64,000 nt of DNA from Serratia proteamaculans (GTDB lineage: Bacteria; Pseudomonadota; Gammaproteobacteria; Enterobacterales; Enterobacteriaceae): positions 620,001 to 684,000 of the forward strand of contig NZ_SWDE01000001.1 in the NCBI RefSeq assembly GCF_013337185.1, read 5' to 3'. The translations under genes were made by a program, and so were the position numbers. Shown here piece after piece: positions 16,821 through 26,476 of this stretch (positions are counted from its first letter, which is position 1; each line of letters opens with the position of its first letter). The notes under the pieces are model-generated. The model was not told the DNA's origin, ran no database searches, and saw nothing but the letters and a program-made list of their open reading frames with translations.

Positions 16821-17687
16821 TTAATCACCCCCAACGGCAGGCAACGGCACCGACATCTCCAGCAGTATTTTGCAGAATGCCTGCGCAGCCGCGCCAGGTT
16901 CAGCACCGTTGACGATCAGGGTGAAATCGATGTCGGGCAATTCGGGTAGCCCGTACTGGTCGCCGATCACTTTCATTCCCGGCGCCACATCGCCGCTTGC
17001 CATGACGGCAACGCCCAGCCCCGCCAGCACGGCCGCCCGTAGCCCTTGCTGGCTTTGTGAGGTGAAGGCGGTATGCCATTCGATAGCCTTGCTTTCCAAA
17101 GCGGCGATCCCGGCCTCGCGACTGACCGACGGCGTGGGAAACAATGCCAGCGGCAACGACGTGCCCTCAAGGCTGAATGTCTCAGCCGCTACCCACACCA
17201 ATTGCGTCCTCCGCAATAACCGGCCCTCAATACGGTTAGCCAGCGACATCACGACGGCCAAATCCAGTTCGCTGCCCTTCACCATCCCACAAAGATCCAG
17301 CCCGATACTGACATTGACCTCCAACCTGACCGCAGGAAAAGTCCGGGCGAACTGGGATAACAACGGCGGCAATCGTTCCCCCAGAAAACTCTCCGTAAGG
17401 CCAAAGCGTACGACTCCCGACACGGGTGAGGATTCAAAGCGCCGTCCCATGGCGTCGAGCGCATGCAAAACTTGCATGGCGTGGCGTAGCAAATCCTCAC
17501 CGTCTTCAGTGAGCGTCAGGCGGCGCGTAGTACGGAGCAATAACTGTCGGCCAATCTGCTCCTCAAGCCGACGGATCTGGTGACTGATCGCGGATTGGGT
17601 CAGATTCTGTTGCTGCGCAGCGCGTGTAAAGCCGCCGGTTTCGGTAACCGCAACGAAGGTGCGCAGCAGTGTCGGGTCAATGTTCAT
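16821..17687 (-). CDS. LysR-family transcriptional regulator
   Basis: A 288-residue LysR-type regulator. The N-terminal helix-turn-helix reads LLRTFVAVTETGGFTRAAQQQNLTQSAISHQIRRLEEQIG, followed by the linker helix and a periplasmic-binding-like effector domain. It is divergent from the MFS pump gene across a 118-bp gap containing an 8-bp perfect inverted repeat, so it probably controls that pump and itself. The inducer is unknown. Confidence 0.9.
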   Translation of the reverse strand: MNIDPTLLRTFVAVTETGGFTRAAQQQNLTQSAISHQIRRLEEQIGRQLLLRTTRRLTLTEDGEDLLRHAMQVLHALDAMGRRFESSPVSGVVRFGLTESFLGERLPPLLSQFARTFPAVRLEVNVSIGLDLCGMVKGSELDLAVVMSLANRIEGRLLRRTQLVWVAAETFSLEGTSLPLALFPTPSVSREAGIAALESKAIEWHTAFTSQSQQGLRAAVLAGLGVAVMASGDVAPGMKVIGDQYGLPELPDIDFTLIVNGAEPGAAAQAFCKILLEMSVPLPAVGGD

Positions 17688-17706
17688 AGGATGATTACAT
17701 GATGGA

Positions 17707-17732
17707 ATTTAATTAATAACAGTAAATTAAAT
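17707..17732. promoter_or_regulatory. Probable LysR operator
   Basis: ATTTAATT and AATTAAAT form a perfect 8-bp inverted repeat with a 10-bp spacer, centred in the divergent lysR-MFS gap. The size and position fit a LysR recognition site. Confidence 0.5.
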
Positions 17733-17805
17733 CATTTCTATCATGCAAATCATTTATCCAGAATGGTTACTCGTTTCCGTAACCTTTCTTTTGTGGAAAA
17801 AATTC

Positions 17806-19332
17806 ATGACGCTCTCTCACACCAGTAAAAACAGACTGGCATTAACGGCAATTTGCCTCGCCGCGCTGATGTTCGGCCTGGAAATCTCCAGCGTGCCGGT
17901 GATACAGCCGACGCTGGAACGGGTATTACACAGCGATTTCAGCGAAATGCAGTGGATTATGAATGCCTACACTCTGGCCTGCACCGCAGTGATGATGGCC
18001 ACCGGAACACTGTCCGACCGTTTTGGCCGCAGGCGAGTTTTCATCATCGCCATTGTCGCTTTTGGCCTCACGTCCTTACTCTGCGGCCTGGCCAACGGCT
18101 CGACGATGCTGATCGTGGGCCGCTTTTTGCAAGGCATGGCGGGCGGCGCCATGTTGATTTGCCAGGTAGCAGCATTGTCGCATCAGTTTCAGAACGGCAA
18201 ACAGCGTGGCCAGGCCTTCGGCATTTGGGGCATCGTTTTTGGCATTGGGTTAGGGTTTGGGCCGGCGATCGGCGGCGTTATCGTGGCGATCGCCAACTGG
18301 CAGTGGGTATTTTTGATTCATGTTGTCATCGCCGCTCTGACACTGTTACTGGTGATTTTCAGCGTGCAAGAATCCCGCGCTCCTCAGGCGGAAAAACTGG
18401 ATAGTCTGGGGATCGTCACATTGTCGCTGTCGGTTTTTGGGTTGGTCTATTTTATCACTCAGGGGGCGGGATTCGGTTTCACCAGCGTTCGCGCCGGGGG
18501 GATTCTTCTGGCTGCAGCCCTCAGCCTGCTACTGTTTATCGGAGTTGAAAGACGCAGCCCCTATCCGATGATTGAGTTTTCCGTGTTCAGGAATCGGCAA
18601 TTTTCCGGGGCGCTGATGGGATCCATTGGCATGAATTTCAGCTTCTGGCCCTTTATGATCTACCTGCCGCTCTATTTTCAAATTGGGTTGGGTTATGACA
18701 GCCTGACCACAGGTTTGTCGCTGCTCGCCTATACGCTTCCCACGCTTGTCTTCCCCCCGGTGGGTGAGCGATTGGCTCTGCGTTTCCGCCCTGGAACCGT
18801 GATCCCCTCGGGGCTATTCGCGCTTGGATTGGGCTTCCTGCTGATGAAATCAGGTAGCAGCGGCGAACATACCGGCGGATTGGCTATGCTGCCGGGGTTA
18901 CTTATCGCCGGCATCGGCCTGGGGATCACCAATACTCCGGTGACCAACACCACCACAGGTTCGGTGTCGAATGCCCGCGCCGGCATGGCCTCCGGGATAG
19001 ACATGAGTGCCAGAATGATTGCGTTGGCTGTCAATATTGCCGTCATGGGTTTTATCTTGCTGGCGGGCGTTGACGTTTGCCTGCGACAAACGCTGCCCGA
19101 ATCATTCGCTACCTTGCCGCTACGTTCGGTGGCGGAGCAGATAGTGGCGGGTAATCTCACCGCGTTGAAAACACTCCCCGAATGGGATGCCTTGGCCCCC
19201 TTGGTTCATACTGCGTTGACGCAAAGTTTTGGCCTGGTGATGTTGTACGGCGGCCTCGGTGCCTGGGCATTGGCTGCGGCCAGCCTGATGATTTTCGCCC
19301 CCTGGAAAACTGCAGCCGCACTCCCCCGGTAA
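17806..19332 (+). CDS. MFS efflux transporter, DHA2-like
   Basis: A 508-residue major facilitator with about 14 hydrophobic segments. Motif A is GTLSDRFGRRR after helix 2 and motif C is GLGFGPAIGG. ATG 17806 is chosen over an earlier in-frame ATG because GGAAA precedes it and the protein then begins with the usual short polar tail. It would export toxic compounds in exchange for protons. Its divergent LysR partner suggests inducible expression. The substrate is unknown. Confidence 0.88.
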   Translation: MTLSHTSKNRLALTAICLAALMFGLEISSVPVIQPTLERVLHSDFSEMQWIMNAYTLACTAVMMATGTLSDRFGRRRVFIIAIVAFGLTSLLCGLANGSTMLIVGRFLQGMAGGAMLICQVAALSHQFQNGKQRGQAFGIWGIVFGIGLGFGPAIGGVIVAIANWQWVFLIHVVIAALTLLLVIFSVQESRAPQAEKLDSLGIVTLSLSVFGLVYFITQGAGFGFTSVRAGGILLAAALSLLLFIGVERRSPYPMIEFSVFRNRQFSGALMGSIGMNFSFWPFMIYLPLYFQIGLGYDSLTTGLSLLAYTLPTLVFPPVGERLALRFRPGTVIPSGLFALGLGFLLMKSGSSGEHTGGLAMLPGLLIAGIGLGITNTPVTNTTTGSVSNARAGMASGIDMSARMIALAVNIAVMGFILLAGVDVCLRQTLPESFATLPLRSVAEQIVAGNLTALKTLPEWDALAPLVHTALTQSFGLVMLYGGLGAWALAAASLMIFAPWKTAAALPR

Positions 19333-19496
19333 TAACATCGCGCTATGACTGAATGGTTCATAAAATAAAATATAATCGGGTGGCCAGAGACCGCCAGGAA
19401 ATTATTTACCTGCAAGTGGAATACCCGCTGCTGAGCCTGTTCCACGATTTTTTTGCACGTTCGACGCGCGGTATTATCCGCTGAGCAAGGTGGCCG

Positions 19497-20444
19497 CTAG
19501 GCCACCTTATGGCAACGCACCGCCGTGCCCCCCAGATTGACCCGCAAGTTTTGCGGCAGTTGGCAGCCTTCTCCGGCATAAGGGCAACGCTCGCGAAAAA
19601 AGCAGCCCTGCGGTAACTGGCGGTTGCCCGGCAGTTCGCCCTTGCGGTCTTCAATCGTGCTGTCGGTCAATGAGCGACCTGCGCGAGGTACCGAGTCCAG
19701 CAGCAACCGGGTATAAGGGTGCTGCGGCTGGCGCAGTACCTGCGCGGTCGGCCCCAGTTCCACAATTTGCCCCAGATACATCACCGCCACCCGATCGCTC
19801 ATGTGCTGAACCACAGAAACATTATGTGAGATCAGGACGTAAGTCAGGTTGCGCTCGCGTTGCAGCTCCACCAGCAGGTTGAGGATCTGCGCCTGTACCG
19901 AGATGTCCAGCGCCGAAGTGGGTTCATCGAGCACGATGATATCCGGTTGTGAAGAAAGCGCACGAGCAATGGAGATGCGCTGGCGCTGTCCACCGGAAAA
20001 CTCATGTGGCAAGCGGTCAATCGCCTCCGGCCGCAGCCCGACCTGTTGCGCCAGTTCTGCCGCCTGTGCCCGCCGCTGCGCCACGCTGGTATGCTGCTGC
20101 ACATACACCGGCTCGGTGATAATGCGCCACACCGGCAGACGGGGATCGAGCGACGACTGCGGATCCTGAAACACCATTTGCATACCGCTGCCAAACCAGG
20201 AGCCATCGTTGCGTGCGCGCAGCAGCTCACCGCTACTCGGTTTCAACAAGCCCATCAGCAACTGTGCCAGCGTACTCTTGCCGCAGCCGGATTCGCCAAC
20301 GATACCCAGGGTTTCCCCGCGCATGATATTGAGATCCACCCCGTTGAGCGCATGGACGTATTCACGCGGCTTGCCACGCCAGTTATAGCTGGCAGGAAAG
20401 CGTAGCCGCACGTCGCGCAGTTCCAGCAGCGCTTCAAGGTTCAA
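19497..20444 (-). CDS. ddpF: D,D-dipeptide ABC transporter ATPase DdpF
   Basis: A 315-residue oligopeptide-type ATPase. It has Walker [10 protein letters not shown], signature FSGGQRQR, Walker B IIVLDEP, and the C-terminal oligopeptide extension with a Cys-rich [14 protein letters not shown] segment likely to hold an iron-sulfur cluster, as in the Dpp/Opp family. TTG 20444 is preferred because GGAGG lies 6 nt upstream; an in-frame ATG at 20462 has no ribosome site. Either start overlaps ddpD. It is the last gene of the operon and pairs with DdpD to power uptake. Confidence 0.88.
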   Translation of the reverse strand: MNLEALLELRDVRLRFPASYNWRGKPREYVHALNGVDLNIMRGETLGIVGESGCGKSTLAQLLMGLLKPSSGELLRARNDGSWFGSGMQMVFQDPQSSLDPRLPVWRIITEPVYVQQHTSVAQRRAQAAELAQQVGLRPEAIDRLPHEFSGGQRQRISIARALSSQPDIIVLDEPTSALDISVQAQILNLLVELQRERNLTYVLISHNVSVVQHMSDRVAVMYLGQIVELGPTAQVLRQPQHPYTRLLLDSVPRAGRSLTDSTIEDRKGELPGNRQLPQGCFFRERCPYAGEGCQLPQNLRVNLGGTAVRCHKVA

Positions 20445-21438
20445 TTCGCACCTCCAAATCAATAGATTGCGGATGCCAGCAGGCCACCCGCTGGGCCGGC
20501 TCTGCGGCTAAGGGTATTAGCGGCGGTGTTTGTCGGCACTGGCCGTCGGCGTGGCTGCAACGGTTGCTGAAGGCGCAGCCCGGCGGCAGCGCACTCAGAT
20601 TAGGCACCGTGCCGGGAATGGCCTGCAGCAGGCTGCGCGGCGCGGCGCGTTCCGGTGCCGCCAGCAACAGGCCTATGGAATACGGGTGGCTTGGGTGTTC
20701 GATCACCCGCTCCGTCGTACCGCTTTCAATCACGTGCCCGGCATACATCACATACACCCGGTCGCAAAGCTGCGAGACCACCGCCATATCGTGGGTGATA
20801 AACAGCACCGCCGTGCCGCTGGCACGCGCTTTTTGTTGCAACAATCTCAGTACCTGGCGCTGCACCGTAACGTCCAGCGCGGTGGTCGGTTCATCGGCGA
20901 TAATCAGCTCCGGCTCGCAGGAAAACGCCATGGCGATCAACACCCGCTGGCGCATACCGCCTGACAGCTCGAACGGATACCGCTCCATCACCCGCTCCGC
21001 ATCGGCAATTTGCATCTCCCGCAGCAGTTGGGCAGCCTTGTCACGCGCCGCACGAGCCGAGAGCCGCTGATGCAGGCGGATCACTTCACACATCTGGCGA
21101 CCAATCTTGCGCGTCGGATTCAGTGCGCTCATCGGTTCCTGGAAAATCATCGATACCCGCGCACCACGCAATTGACGCATTTGCCGCTCACTGGCCTTGA
21201 GGACATCGGTACCCAGCATCTGCAAAGCTCCACCGGTCACGCTGTAGCCGTCCTCCGCCAGCAGCCGCAGGGTCATCATCGCCGTCACCGACTTGCCGGA
21301 ACCGGACTCACCCACCACTCCGACAATCTCACCGGCCTTAACCTGCAGCGAAACGCGGTTAAGGGCCTTGACGCTGCCGCCGTAGACCGGGAATTCCAGT
21401 TGCAGCTCTTCAATAGATAAAACGGTAGCTTCACTCAT
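20434..21438 (-). CDS. ddpD: D,D-dipeptide ABC transporter ATPase DdpD
   Basis: A 334-residue DppD/OppD-type ATPase with Walker A GESGSGKS, signature LSGGMRQR, Walker B LIIADEP and the C-terminal [14 protein letters not shown] cysteine motif of the family. It forms the ATPase heterodimer with DdpF. Its ATG shares one base with the ddpC stop (TGATG), and its 3' end overlaps ddpF, so the operon is tightly coupled. The assignment to D-Ala-D-Ala transport rests on the adjacent ddpX dipeptidase. Confidence 0.9.
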   Translation of the reverse strand: MSEATVLSIEELQLEFPVYGGSVKALNRVSLQVKAGEIVGVVGESGSGKSVTAMMTLRLLAEDGYSVTGGALQMLGTDVLKASERQMRQLRGARVSMIFQEPMSALNPTRKIGRQMCEVIRLHQRLSARAARDKAAQLLREMQIADAERVMERYPFELSGGMRQRVLIAMAFSCEPELIIADEPTTALDVTVQRQVLRLLQQKARASGTAVLFITHDMAVVSQLCDRVYVMYAGHVIESGTTERVIEHPSHPYSIGLLLAAPERAAPRSLLQAIPGTVPNLSALPPGCAFSNRCSHADGQCRQTPPLIPLAAEPAQRVACWHPQSIDLEVRIEP

Positions 21439-22325
21439 CAGCGCCCCCGGGTTTTAGGATCCAGCAGGTCGCGCAGACCGTCGCCGAACAGATTAAAGCC
21501 GGTGGCGGTGATCAGGATCGCCGTACCGGGAAAGGCCGAATACCACCATTGGTCGAGCACATAGTTACGACCGTTGGCCACCATCGCCCCCCACTCGGCG
21601 GTCGGCTGCTGGGCACCCAGACCGATAAAGCCCAGCGTGGCCGCCATCAGGATTGCGGTGCCAATATCCAGCGACGCCTGCACCACCAACGGTGGCATCA
21701 CGTTACGCAGCACATGCCAACCGATCAGATGCCAGCGGGAAGCGCCAAAGGTACGTGCTGCCTGCATGTAGGCCTGGTGGCGCAGCGTCAAGGTTTGGCC
21801 TCGCGCCAGCCGCACATAAAAAGGAATGCGCACCACCGCGATAGCCAACATGGCATTGAACAGGCTGGGCCCAAGCGCCGCCGCCAGCGCCATGGTCAGC
21901 ACCAGAGAAGGCACCGACAGCATAATGTCCATGCAGCGCATAATCAGCGCATCCACCGTGCCGCCCATCACGCCGGAGAAACAGCCCAGCAGCGAGCCAA
22001 TGCCCCCTGCCAGCACCACTACCGCCAGCCCGGCGGCCACCGACTGACGGCTGCCGACCAGTACCCGACTGAACAAATCACGACCTACTTCATCGGTACC
22101 GAACCAGTGTTCTGCCGAAGGTGGCAGCAGGCGTGCGGTAAGATCAATGGCATCCGGGTTGTGCGGGACCAGCCACGGCGAGAACAGCATCAGAAACAGC
22201 ACGGCAATCATGATAGCGGCACCCAGCAGCGTCAGCGGACTACGCCGCACCCGGTACCAGGCACGGCGCAGGCTGACAAAGCGCAAGGTCGGTTGCGCCG
22301 CCGGCGGTTGTTCGATTTGAGTCAT
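21438..22325 (-). CDS. ddpC: D,D-dipeptide ABC transporter permease DdpC
   Basis: A permease of about 295 residues of the DppC/OppC type. A soluble N-terminus is followed by a first helix (LTLLGAAIMIAVLFLMLFSPW) and the family signature HWFGTDEVGRDLFSRVLVGSRQS. The EAA-like loop AARTFGASRWHLIGWHVLRNVMP docks the ATPase. The second of two close ATGs (22325) has GAGGGA at the better spacing. It lies directly after ddpB, whose stop is 5 nt upstream. Confidence 0.88.
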   Translation of the reverse strand: MTQIEQPPAAQPTLRFVSLRRAWYRVRRSPLTLLGAAIMIAVLFLMLFSPWLVPHNPDAIDLTARLLPPSAEHWFGTDEVGRDLFSRVLVGSRQSVAAGLAVVVLAGGIGSLLGCFSGVMGGTVDALIMRCMDIMLSVPSLVLTMALAAALGPSLFNAMLAIAVVRIPFYVRLARGQTLTLRHQAYMQAARTFGASRWHLIGWHVLRNVMPPLVVQASLDIGTAILMAATLGFIGLGAQQPTAEWGAMVANGRNYVLDQWWYSAFPGTAILITATGFNLFGDGLRDLLDPKTRGR

Positions 22326-22330
22326 TGTCA

Positions 22331-23347
22331 TTATCCCTCGCGCCCCATTCGCGGGTCGATCCACAGATAAAGCAGATCGACGATCAAATTAACCATCACG
22401 TAGGCGAAGGACACCACCACGGCAAACCCCATGACCGCCGGGAAGTCCAGCGCCTGAATGGAGTCCACCACATAGGCCCCCATGCCCGGCCAGGCGAATA
22501 CCGTTTCGGTCAGTACTGCGCCATACAGCAAATCCCCCAGCGCCAGCCCCAACACCGTCACCGACGGGATCAGGGCATTGGGCAGCGCATGCCCGAGCAC
22601 CACGCGCCAATGCGATAGGCCGTTGGCGCGAGCAGTGCGAATGTAGTCTTCCCCCAACTGTTCCAGCATCGCCGATCGAATTTGCCGCGCCACCACCCCA
22701 AGGTGAACAAAGGCCAGGGTCAGCGCCGGCAAAATCAGGTGCTGCAGGCTGTTCCAGAAGGCTTCGCCGTTGCCGGTCAGCAGGGAATCGAGCAGGTAGA
22801 AGCCGGTGATATGGGTCGGTGGATCCAGCCAGTCGTCCAGCCTGCCGCCACCGGGCAACAGATTGAGTTGGCCGTAAAAAAGGATAATCACCCCCAGCCC
22901 CAGCCAGAATGCCGGGGTGGAGATACCGGTTACCGACAGTAACCGCACCAGATGGTCGGGCCATTTATTGCGATAAACCGCCGACACCACGCCGAGCGGC
23001 ACACCCAGCGCTATTGCCAGCAACAAGGCGCAAAAAGCCAGCTCCAGCGTGGCGGGAAAGAAGGCACGCAGATCTTCCAGTACCGGTCGCCCGGTGCGAA
23101 TGGAAGTTCCCAGATCGCCATGCAGCAGATCCAGCACGTAGCGGCCAAACTGCACATATAACGGCTGATCCAGCCCCAATTGCTGGCGAATATGCTGGAC
23201 AATTTCTTCGCTGGCGCGGTCACCGGCCAGCAACCGCGCCGGATCGCCGGGGATCAGGTGAGAAATGGTAAAGGTGATAACGCACACTCCGAACATCACC
23301 AGCACCAACCCCCAGCAACGCTGACGGATAAGGCTCCAAACGTTCAT
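22331..23347 (-). CDS. ddpB: D,D-dipeptide ABC transporter permease DdpB
   Basis: A 338-residue DppB/OppB-type permease. The first helix LVLVMFGVCVITFTISHLIPGDPA contains the conserved PGDPA, followed by LGLDQPLYVQFGRYV and the EAA-loop segment YIRTARANGLSHWRVVLGHALPNALIP. ATG 23347 has GGGAAA about 8 nt upstream and gives the standard N-terminus. It is preceded by a strong hairpin after ddpA, so its level may be lower than that of the binding protein. Confidence 0.88.
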   Translation of the reverse strand: MNVWSLIRQRCWGLVLVMFGVCVITFTISHLIPGDPARLLAGDRASEEIVQHIRQQLGLDQPLYVQFGRYVLDLLHGDLGTSIRTGRPVLEDLRAFFPATLELAFCALLLAIALGVPLGVVSAVYRNKWPDHLVRLLSVTGISTPAFWLGLGVIILFYGQLNLLPGGGRLDDWLDPPTHITGFYLLDSLLTGNGEAFWNSLQHLILPALTLAFVHLGVVARQIRSAMLEQLGEDYIRTARANGLSHWRVVLGHALPNALIPSVTVLGLALGDLLYGAVLTETVFAWPGMGAYVVDSIQALDFPAVMGFAVVVSFAYVMVNLIVDLLYLWIDPRMGREG

Positions 23348-23367
23348 AGCGATTTCCCATGGTGCAG

Positions 23368-23387
23368 GGGCAGCCAAAGGGCTGCCC
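23368..23387 (-). promoter_or_regulatory. Hairpin between ddpA and ddpB
   Basis: A perfect 8-bp GC-rich stem (GGGCAGCC / GGCTGCCC) with a 4-nt loop lies 9 nt after the ddpA stop. There is no T run, so it more likely protects the 3' end of ddpA mRNA or partly attenuates readthrough, as seen in other binding-protein operons. Confidence 0.5.
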
Positions 23388-23395
23388 GAAGAAGA

Positions 23396-24946
23396 TTACT
23401 TGCTCATCTGCCCAACGTTGAATACCTGCTCCAGCATTGGGTTATATACAAAGCCCTTCACCTCTTTGTTCATCGCCACCTGATAGTTTTTCTGGAACAG
23501 ATAAACATAGGCCGCCTGGTCGATGACAATTTTCTGCGCCGCCTGATAATCGGCGGTACGCACCTGCTGATCGGACACCGATACCGCTTTCTTCAGCAGC
23601 GCATCCACCTGCGGATCGCTGTAGAACGAACGGTTGCCCGGCAGCCCTTTCTTGTCGGATTCGAACCAGTAGTTCATGAACATGTAGGGGTCGGCGAAGT
23701 CCGGGCTCCAGTTGCCGATGGCGATGTCGTAGTTACCCTGGCCAATGCGGTCACGCATGGTGGCATTGGCCAGTTTCTCCAGTTTGACGTTGATGCCCAC
23801 CGTCGCCAGGCTGGCCTGTACCGACAGCGCTATCGCCTCCCAGTTAGGGTCGCTTACCGAATACAGGAAATTGAGCGAAGCCGGTTTGTCCTTCACCGCC
23901 GCCAGTGCTGCCTTGGCCTTGTCGGCATTCTGGCTATATTGCTGCGCATTGGCGTCGTATCCCCACATGCCCTCCGGGATCGGGCCACGCATCTGTTTGC
24001 CGTTGCCGCCGAGAATGCCCTTCACCATGCCCTGGTAATCCACCGCGTAAGAAATGGCGCGCCGCAGGTCAACCTGATTCAGCGGCGCTTTACCGTTGTT
24101 GAGGTACAGATAGGTCACCCGCAGCGACGGGTACTCATTGACCGCTACCTTGTTTTCACTCTTCAGTGCCGTCAGTTGGTCGATCGGCAAGGATTCGGCA
24201 ATATCCAGATCGCCGCGGGTCAGTTGCAGACGTCGGGTCGCGCTTTCACCGATGATTTTCACCGTTACGCGCTTGAATGCCGGTTTGGCGCCGCTGTAAT
24301 GCGGATTCGGCACCAGCACCAGTTGCTGGCCTTTTTGCCAACGATCCAATTTGTACGGGCCGGAACCGGCGCTGTGGTTCGCCAGCCAGGCTTTACCTTC
24401 ATCAGCCGGATTGGCCTTGGCGATGGCCGGGTTAACGATACCGGCCCCGTCGTTGGCCAGGGTGTACAGGAACGGCGCAAACGGGGTTTTCAGGGTAAAA
24501 CGCACCGTCAGCGGATCTACCGCCGTCACCCGCAAATCTTTCGGGAAGGCTTCGGAAGGCCCCTGACCAATTTTCATCAGGCGTTCGAACGACCACTTCA
24601 CCGCCTCGGCATTAACATCCGAGCCATCATCAAATTTGTTGCCGGGTTTAAGTTTAAAGGTCCACACCAGTTGATCGTCAGAAGCCGTCCAGCTCTCGGC
24701 CAGTTCGCCTTCCACCTGAGTCGAGCCTTTACCGCCCTCGGTCTTGTACTGCACCAACCGCTGGTAGGCCGGATAGGTCACAGTCCAGTCGTTGTTATCT
24801 ATGGTCACCGCCGGATCCAGGGTTTGCGGATCGGCCGCCTTGCCAATCACCAGCATGTCTTTGGGAACCGCCGCCTGGGCCTGACCCATTACCGTCAGCC
24901 CCAACGTCACTGCAGCCGCCAGAGCGGCGTATTTGATCTGATTCAT
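23396..24946 (-). CDS. ddpA: D,D-dipeptide-binding periplasmic protein DdpA
   Basis: A 516-residue family 5 solute-binding protein (DppA-like). ATG 24946 has AGGAG 8 nt upstream and opens a Sec signal peptide ending near GQAQA. The mature start PKDMLVIGKAADPQTLDPAVTIDNND fits the peptide-binding family, as do ERLMKI and the C-terminal YAVDYQGMVKGILGGNGKQMRGPIPEGMWGYD. It should capture D-Ala-D-Ala or related cell-wall dipeptides in the periplasm, as judged from the ddpX neighbour 35 nt upstream. Confidence 0.88.
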   Translation of the reverse strand: MNQIKYAALAAAVTLGLTVMGQAQAAVPKDMLVIGKAADPQTLDPAVTIDNNDWTVTYPAYQRLVQYKTEGGKGSTQVEGELAESWTASDDQLVWTFKLKPGNKFDDGSDVNAEAVKWSFERLMKIGQGPSEAFPKDLRVTAVDPLTVRFTLKTPFAPFLYTLANDGAGIVNPAIAKANPADEGKAWLANHSAGSGPYKLDRWQKGQQLVLVPNPHYSGAKPAFKRVTVKIIGESATRRLQLTRGDLDIAESLPIDQLTALKSENKVAVNEYPSLRVTYLYLNNGKAPLNQVDLRRAISYAVDYQGMVKGILGGNGKQMRGPIPEGMWGYDANAQQYSQNADKAKAALAAVKDKPASLNFLYSVSDPNWEAIALSVQASLATVGINVKLEKLANATMRDRIGQGNYDIAIGNWSPDFADPYMFMNYWFESDKKGLPGNRSFYSDPQVDALLKKAVSVSDQQVRTADYQAAQKIVIDQAAYVYLFQKNYQVAMNKEVKGFVYNPMLEQVFNVGQMSK

Positions 24947-24981
24947 AAACAAAGCTCCTGATGCGTTGAATGTGTGTTGTT

Positions 24982-25545
24982 TTAATCGTAAGAAAAACAG
25001 CCAAAGCGATCGGCCAACAGCGGATACTCGCCAGCGTTGGGCAGTTCGAAATGCCACCATTCGCTGGCGATACCACGAAAACCTCCGGCGGCCATCACCG
25101 CATTCAGCAGTAGCCGGTTGCGCTGCACCTCCGGAGGGAAATCAGGGTAAAACGGGTGAGACCTTTCGCTCATCTCATCAAAAGCGGTGCCCATATCCAG
25201 CGCCACGCCGCTGGCATCCAATAGCGTCACGTCGATCGCCACGCCACGGCTGTGGTGCGAGCCGGTAAGTGTGCTGGTGACATATTGCGGATCCGGACAC
25301 GCCTGCCACAGCAGTGCCTGCGCCTGCTGTGGCCGATAAGCGTCGAACACCTGCAGGGAGAAACCGGCCAGCCGCGCCGCCAGCAAACAGCGCCGTAGCC
25401 CCTGTACCGCGTCGGGATGCAGCAGGCAGCGGCTCTCAAGATAAATCGCCCGACCGGTCAGGTTGTCGGCGCTGGCGTATTTCAAGTCGATCGGCAGCTC
25501 GGGAAAGGCTTCGGCCAGCTCGATTAAAGTTACATTGTCACTCAT
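24982..25545 (-). CDS. ddpX: D-alanyl-D-alanine dipeptidase DdpX (VanX family)
   Basis: A 187-residue zinc peptidase of the VanX/M15D family. The zinc and catalytic motifs are intact: SHHSRGVAID (SxHxxGxAxD) and ASEWWHFE (ExxWH). An Arg in VFDAYRPQQAQ is also conserved. With no signal peptide it acts in the cytoplasm, splitting imported D-Ala-D-Ala so the D-Ala can be used as carbon or nitrogen source or recycled. It begins the transporter genes and is only 18 nt downstream of the RpiR regulator gene, as part of one operon. Confidence 0.93.
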   Translation of the reverse strand: MSDNVTLIELAEAFPELPIDLKYASADNLTGRAIYLESRCLLHPDAVQGLRRCLLAARLAGFSLQVFDAYRPQQAQALLWQACPDPQYVTSTLTGSHHSRGVAIDVTLLDASGVALDMGTAFDEMSERSHPFYPDFPPEVQRNRLLLNAVMAAGGFRGIASEWWHFELPNAGEYPLLADRFGCFSYD

Positions 25546-25563
25546 TACGTTTTCCCATAGTGA

Positions 25564-26436
25564 TTAAGATTCGAATTGCCCCAGCTCTTTTTGCAACATG
25601 CGGTTATTGGCCAGCCGTTGTTCCACCGCCGCGCCGCCCTGTTCCAGCACCGAAGACAGCAGCAGATTGAACAGACAGCTCAGCGGTGCCAGTGAGTCCC
25701 AAAACTGGCCGGTATCGGTTTTCACCTGCAGCAGATCAATCGGGTAATCCCTTGCCCACGGGCAGTAAATATCGGTGATCAGCGCCAATCGCAGCCCGCG
25801 GGCGCAGGCGGCCTGGCAGTATTTTTGGGCGATAGTGGAATAGGCGCGGGTGTCGGTCAGCACCAAATAAGGCGCACTGAATTCCGAATTGAGTGATTCC
25901 ACGTAGGTGCCGGACAACCCGTCGGCGTAATAGACTTTGGGCCGCAGATATTCCAGATGACTGTAGAAAGCATTGGCGATGCCGCGCGTGGACTGAATAC
26001 CGACCACAAACACCGCTTCTGCCTGTGCCAACTGTCGGCTGACCTGGGCAAAGGCATCACCGCCGGCTAGTTGATAAACATGCTCAATCGCCTCCAGCTC
26101 CAGCGTTAACGACTGGCGCAGCTTTTGCGGCTGTGGCTGTGCGCGCCGTTGGCGATAGGCGCCCAGACGGTCGGTCACGCCCCAGGGCTGATACAGCGCC
26201 GTTCCCTGTTCACGCAGCGTGCGTTTCAAATCGTCAAGATTGCGATAACCCAGACTGCGCAGGTAACGCCCCACAGAAATGCCACTGGTAGCAGTGCTGC
26301 GGGCGATGCTGTCTGCCGTTTCAAACGGCACCTGCGCCAAATTGGCCAGCAGATAACCGGCAATACGCTTCCCGGTTGGGGTCTGTACCGCAAATGACGC
26401 TTCTATTTGTGCGATTACATCTGGATGCTCAGCCAT
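25564..26436 (-). CDS. RpiR/MurR-family transcriptional regulator
   Basis: A 290-residue regulator. An N-terminal RpiR-type helix-turn-helix domain (VPFETADSIARSTATSGISVGRYLRSLGYRNLDDLKRTLRE) is followed by a SIS sugar-isomerase-like domain (AQVSRQLAQAEAVFVVGIQSTRGIANAFYSHLEYL) that would bind an effector. It is the first gene of the ddp operon, so the effector may be a cell-wall degradation product. A 16-bp palindrome lies 41 bp upstream of its start, consistent with autoregulation. E. coli ddp has no such adjacent regulator as far as I know. Confidence 0.88.
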   Translation of the reverse strand: MAEHPDVIAQIEASFAVQTPTGKRIAGYLLANLAQVPFETADSIARSTATSGISVGRYLRSLGYRNLDDLKRTLREQGTALYQPWGVTDRLGAYRQRRAQPQPQKLRQSLTLELEAIEHVYQLAGGDAFAQVSRQLAQAEAVFVVGIQSTRGIANAFYSHLEYLRPKVYYADGLSGTYVESLNSEFSAPYLVLTDTRAYSTIAQKYCQAACARGLRLALITDIYCPWARDYPIDLLQVKTDTGQFWDSLAPLSCLFNLLLSSVLEQGGAAVEQRLANNRMLQKELGQFES

Positions 26437-26476
26437 AGTTCGCCCACTGTTGTTGAGTTGTCATCACGCCACCCTC

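Noticed and set aside
23180-24961. Very long open frame on the plus strand across ddpA and ddpB
   Set aside because: It is antisense to two well-supported genes, rich in His/Gln/Arg as expected for the complement of GC-rich coding, and has no family motif or ribosome site.
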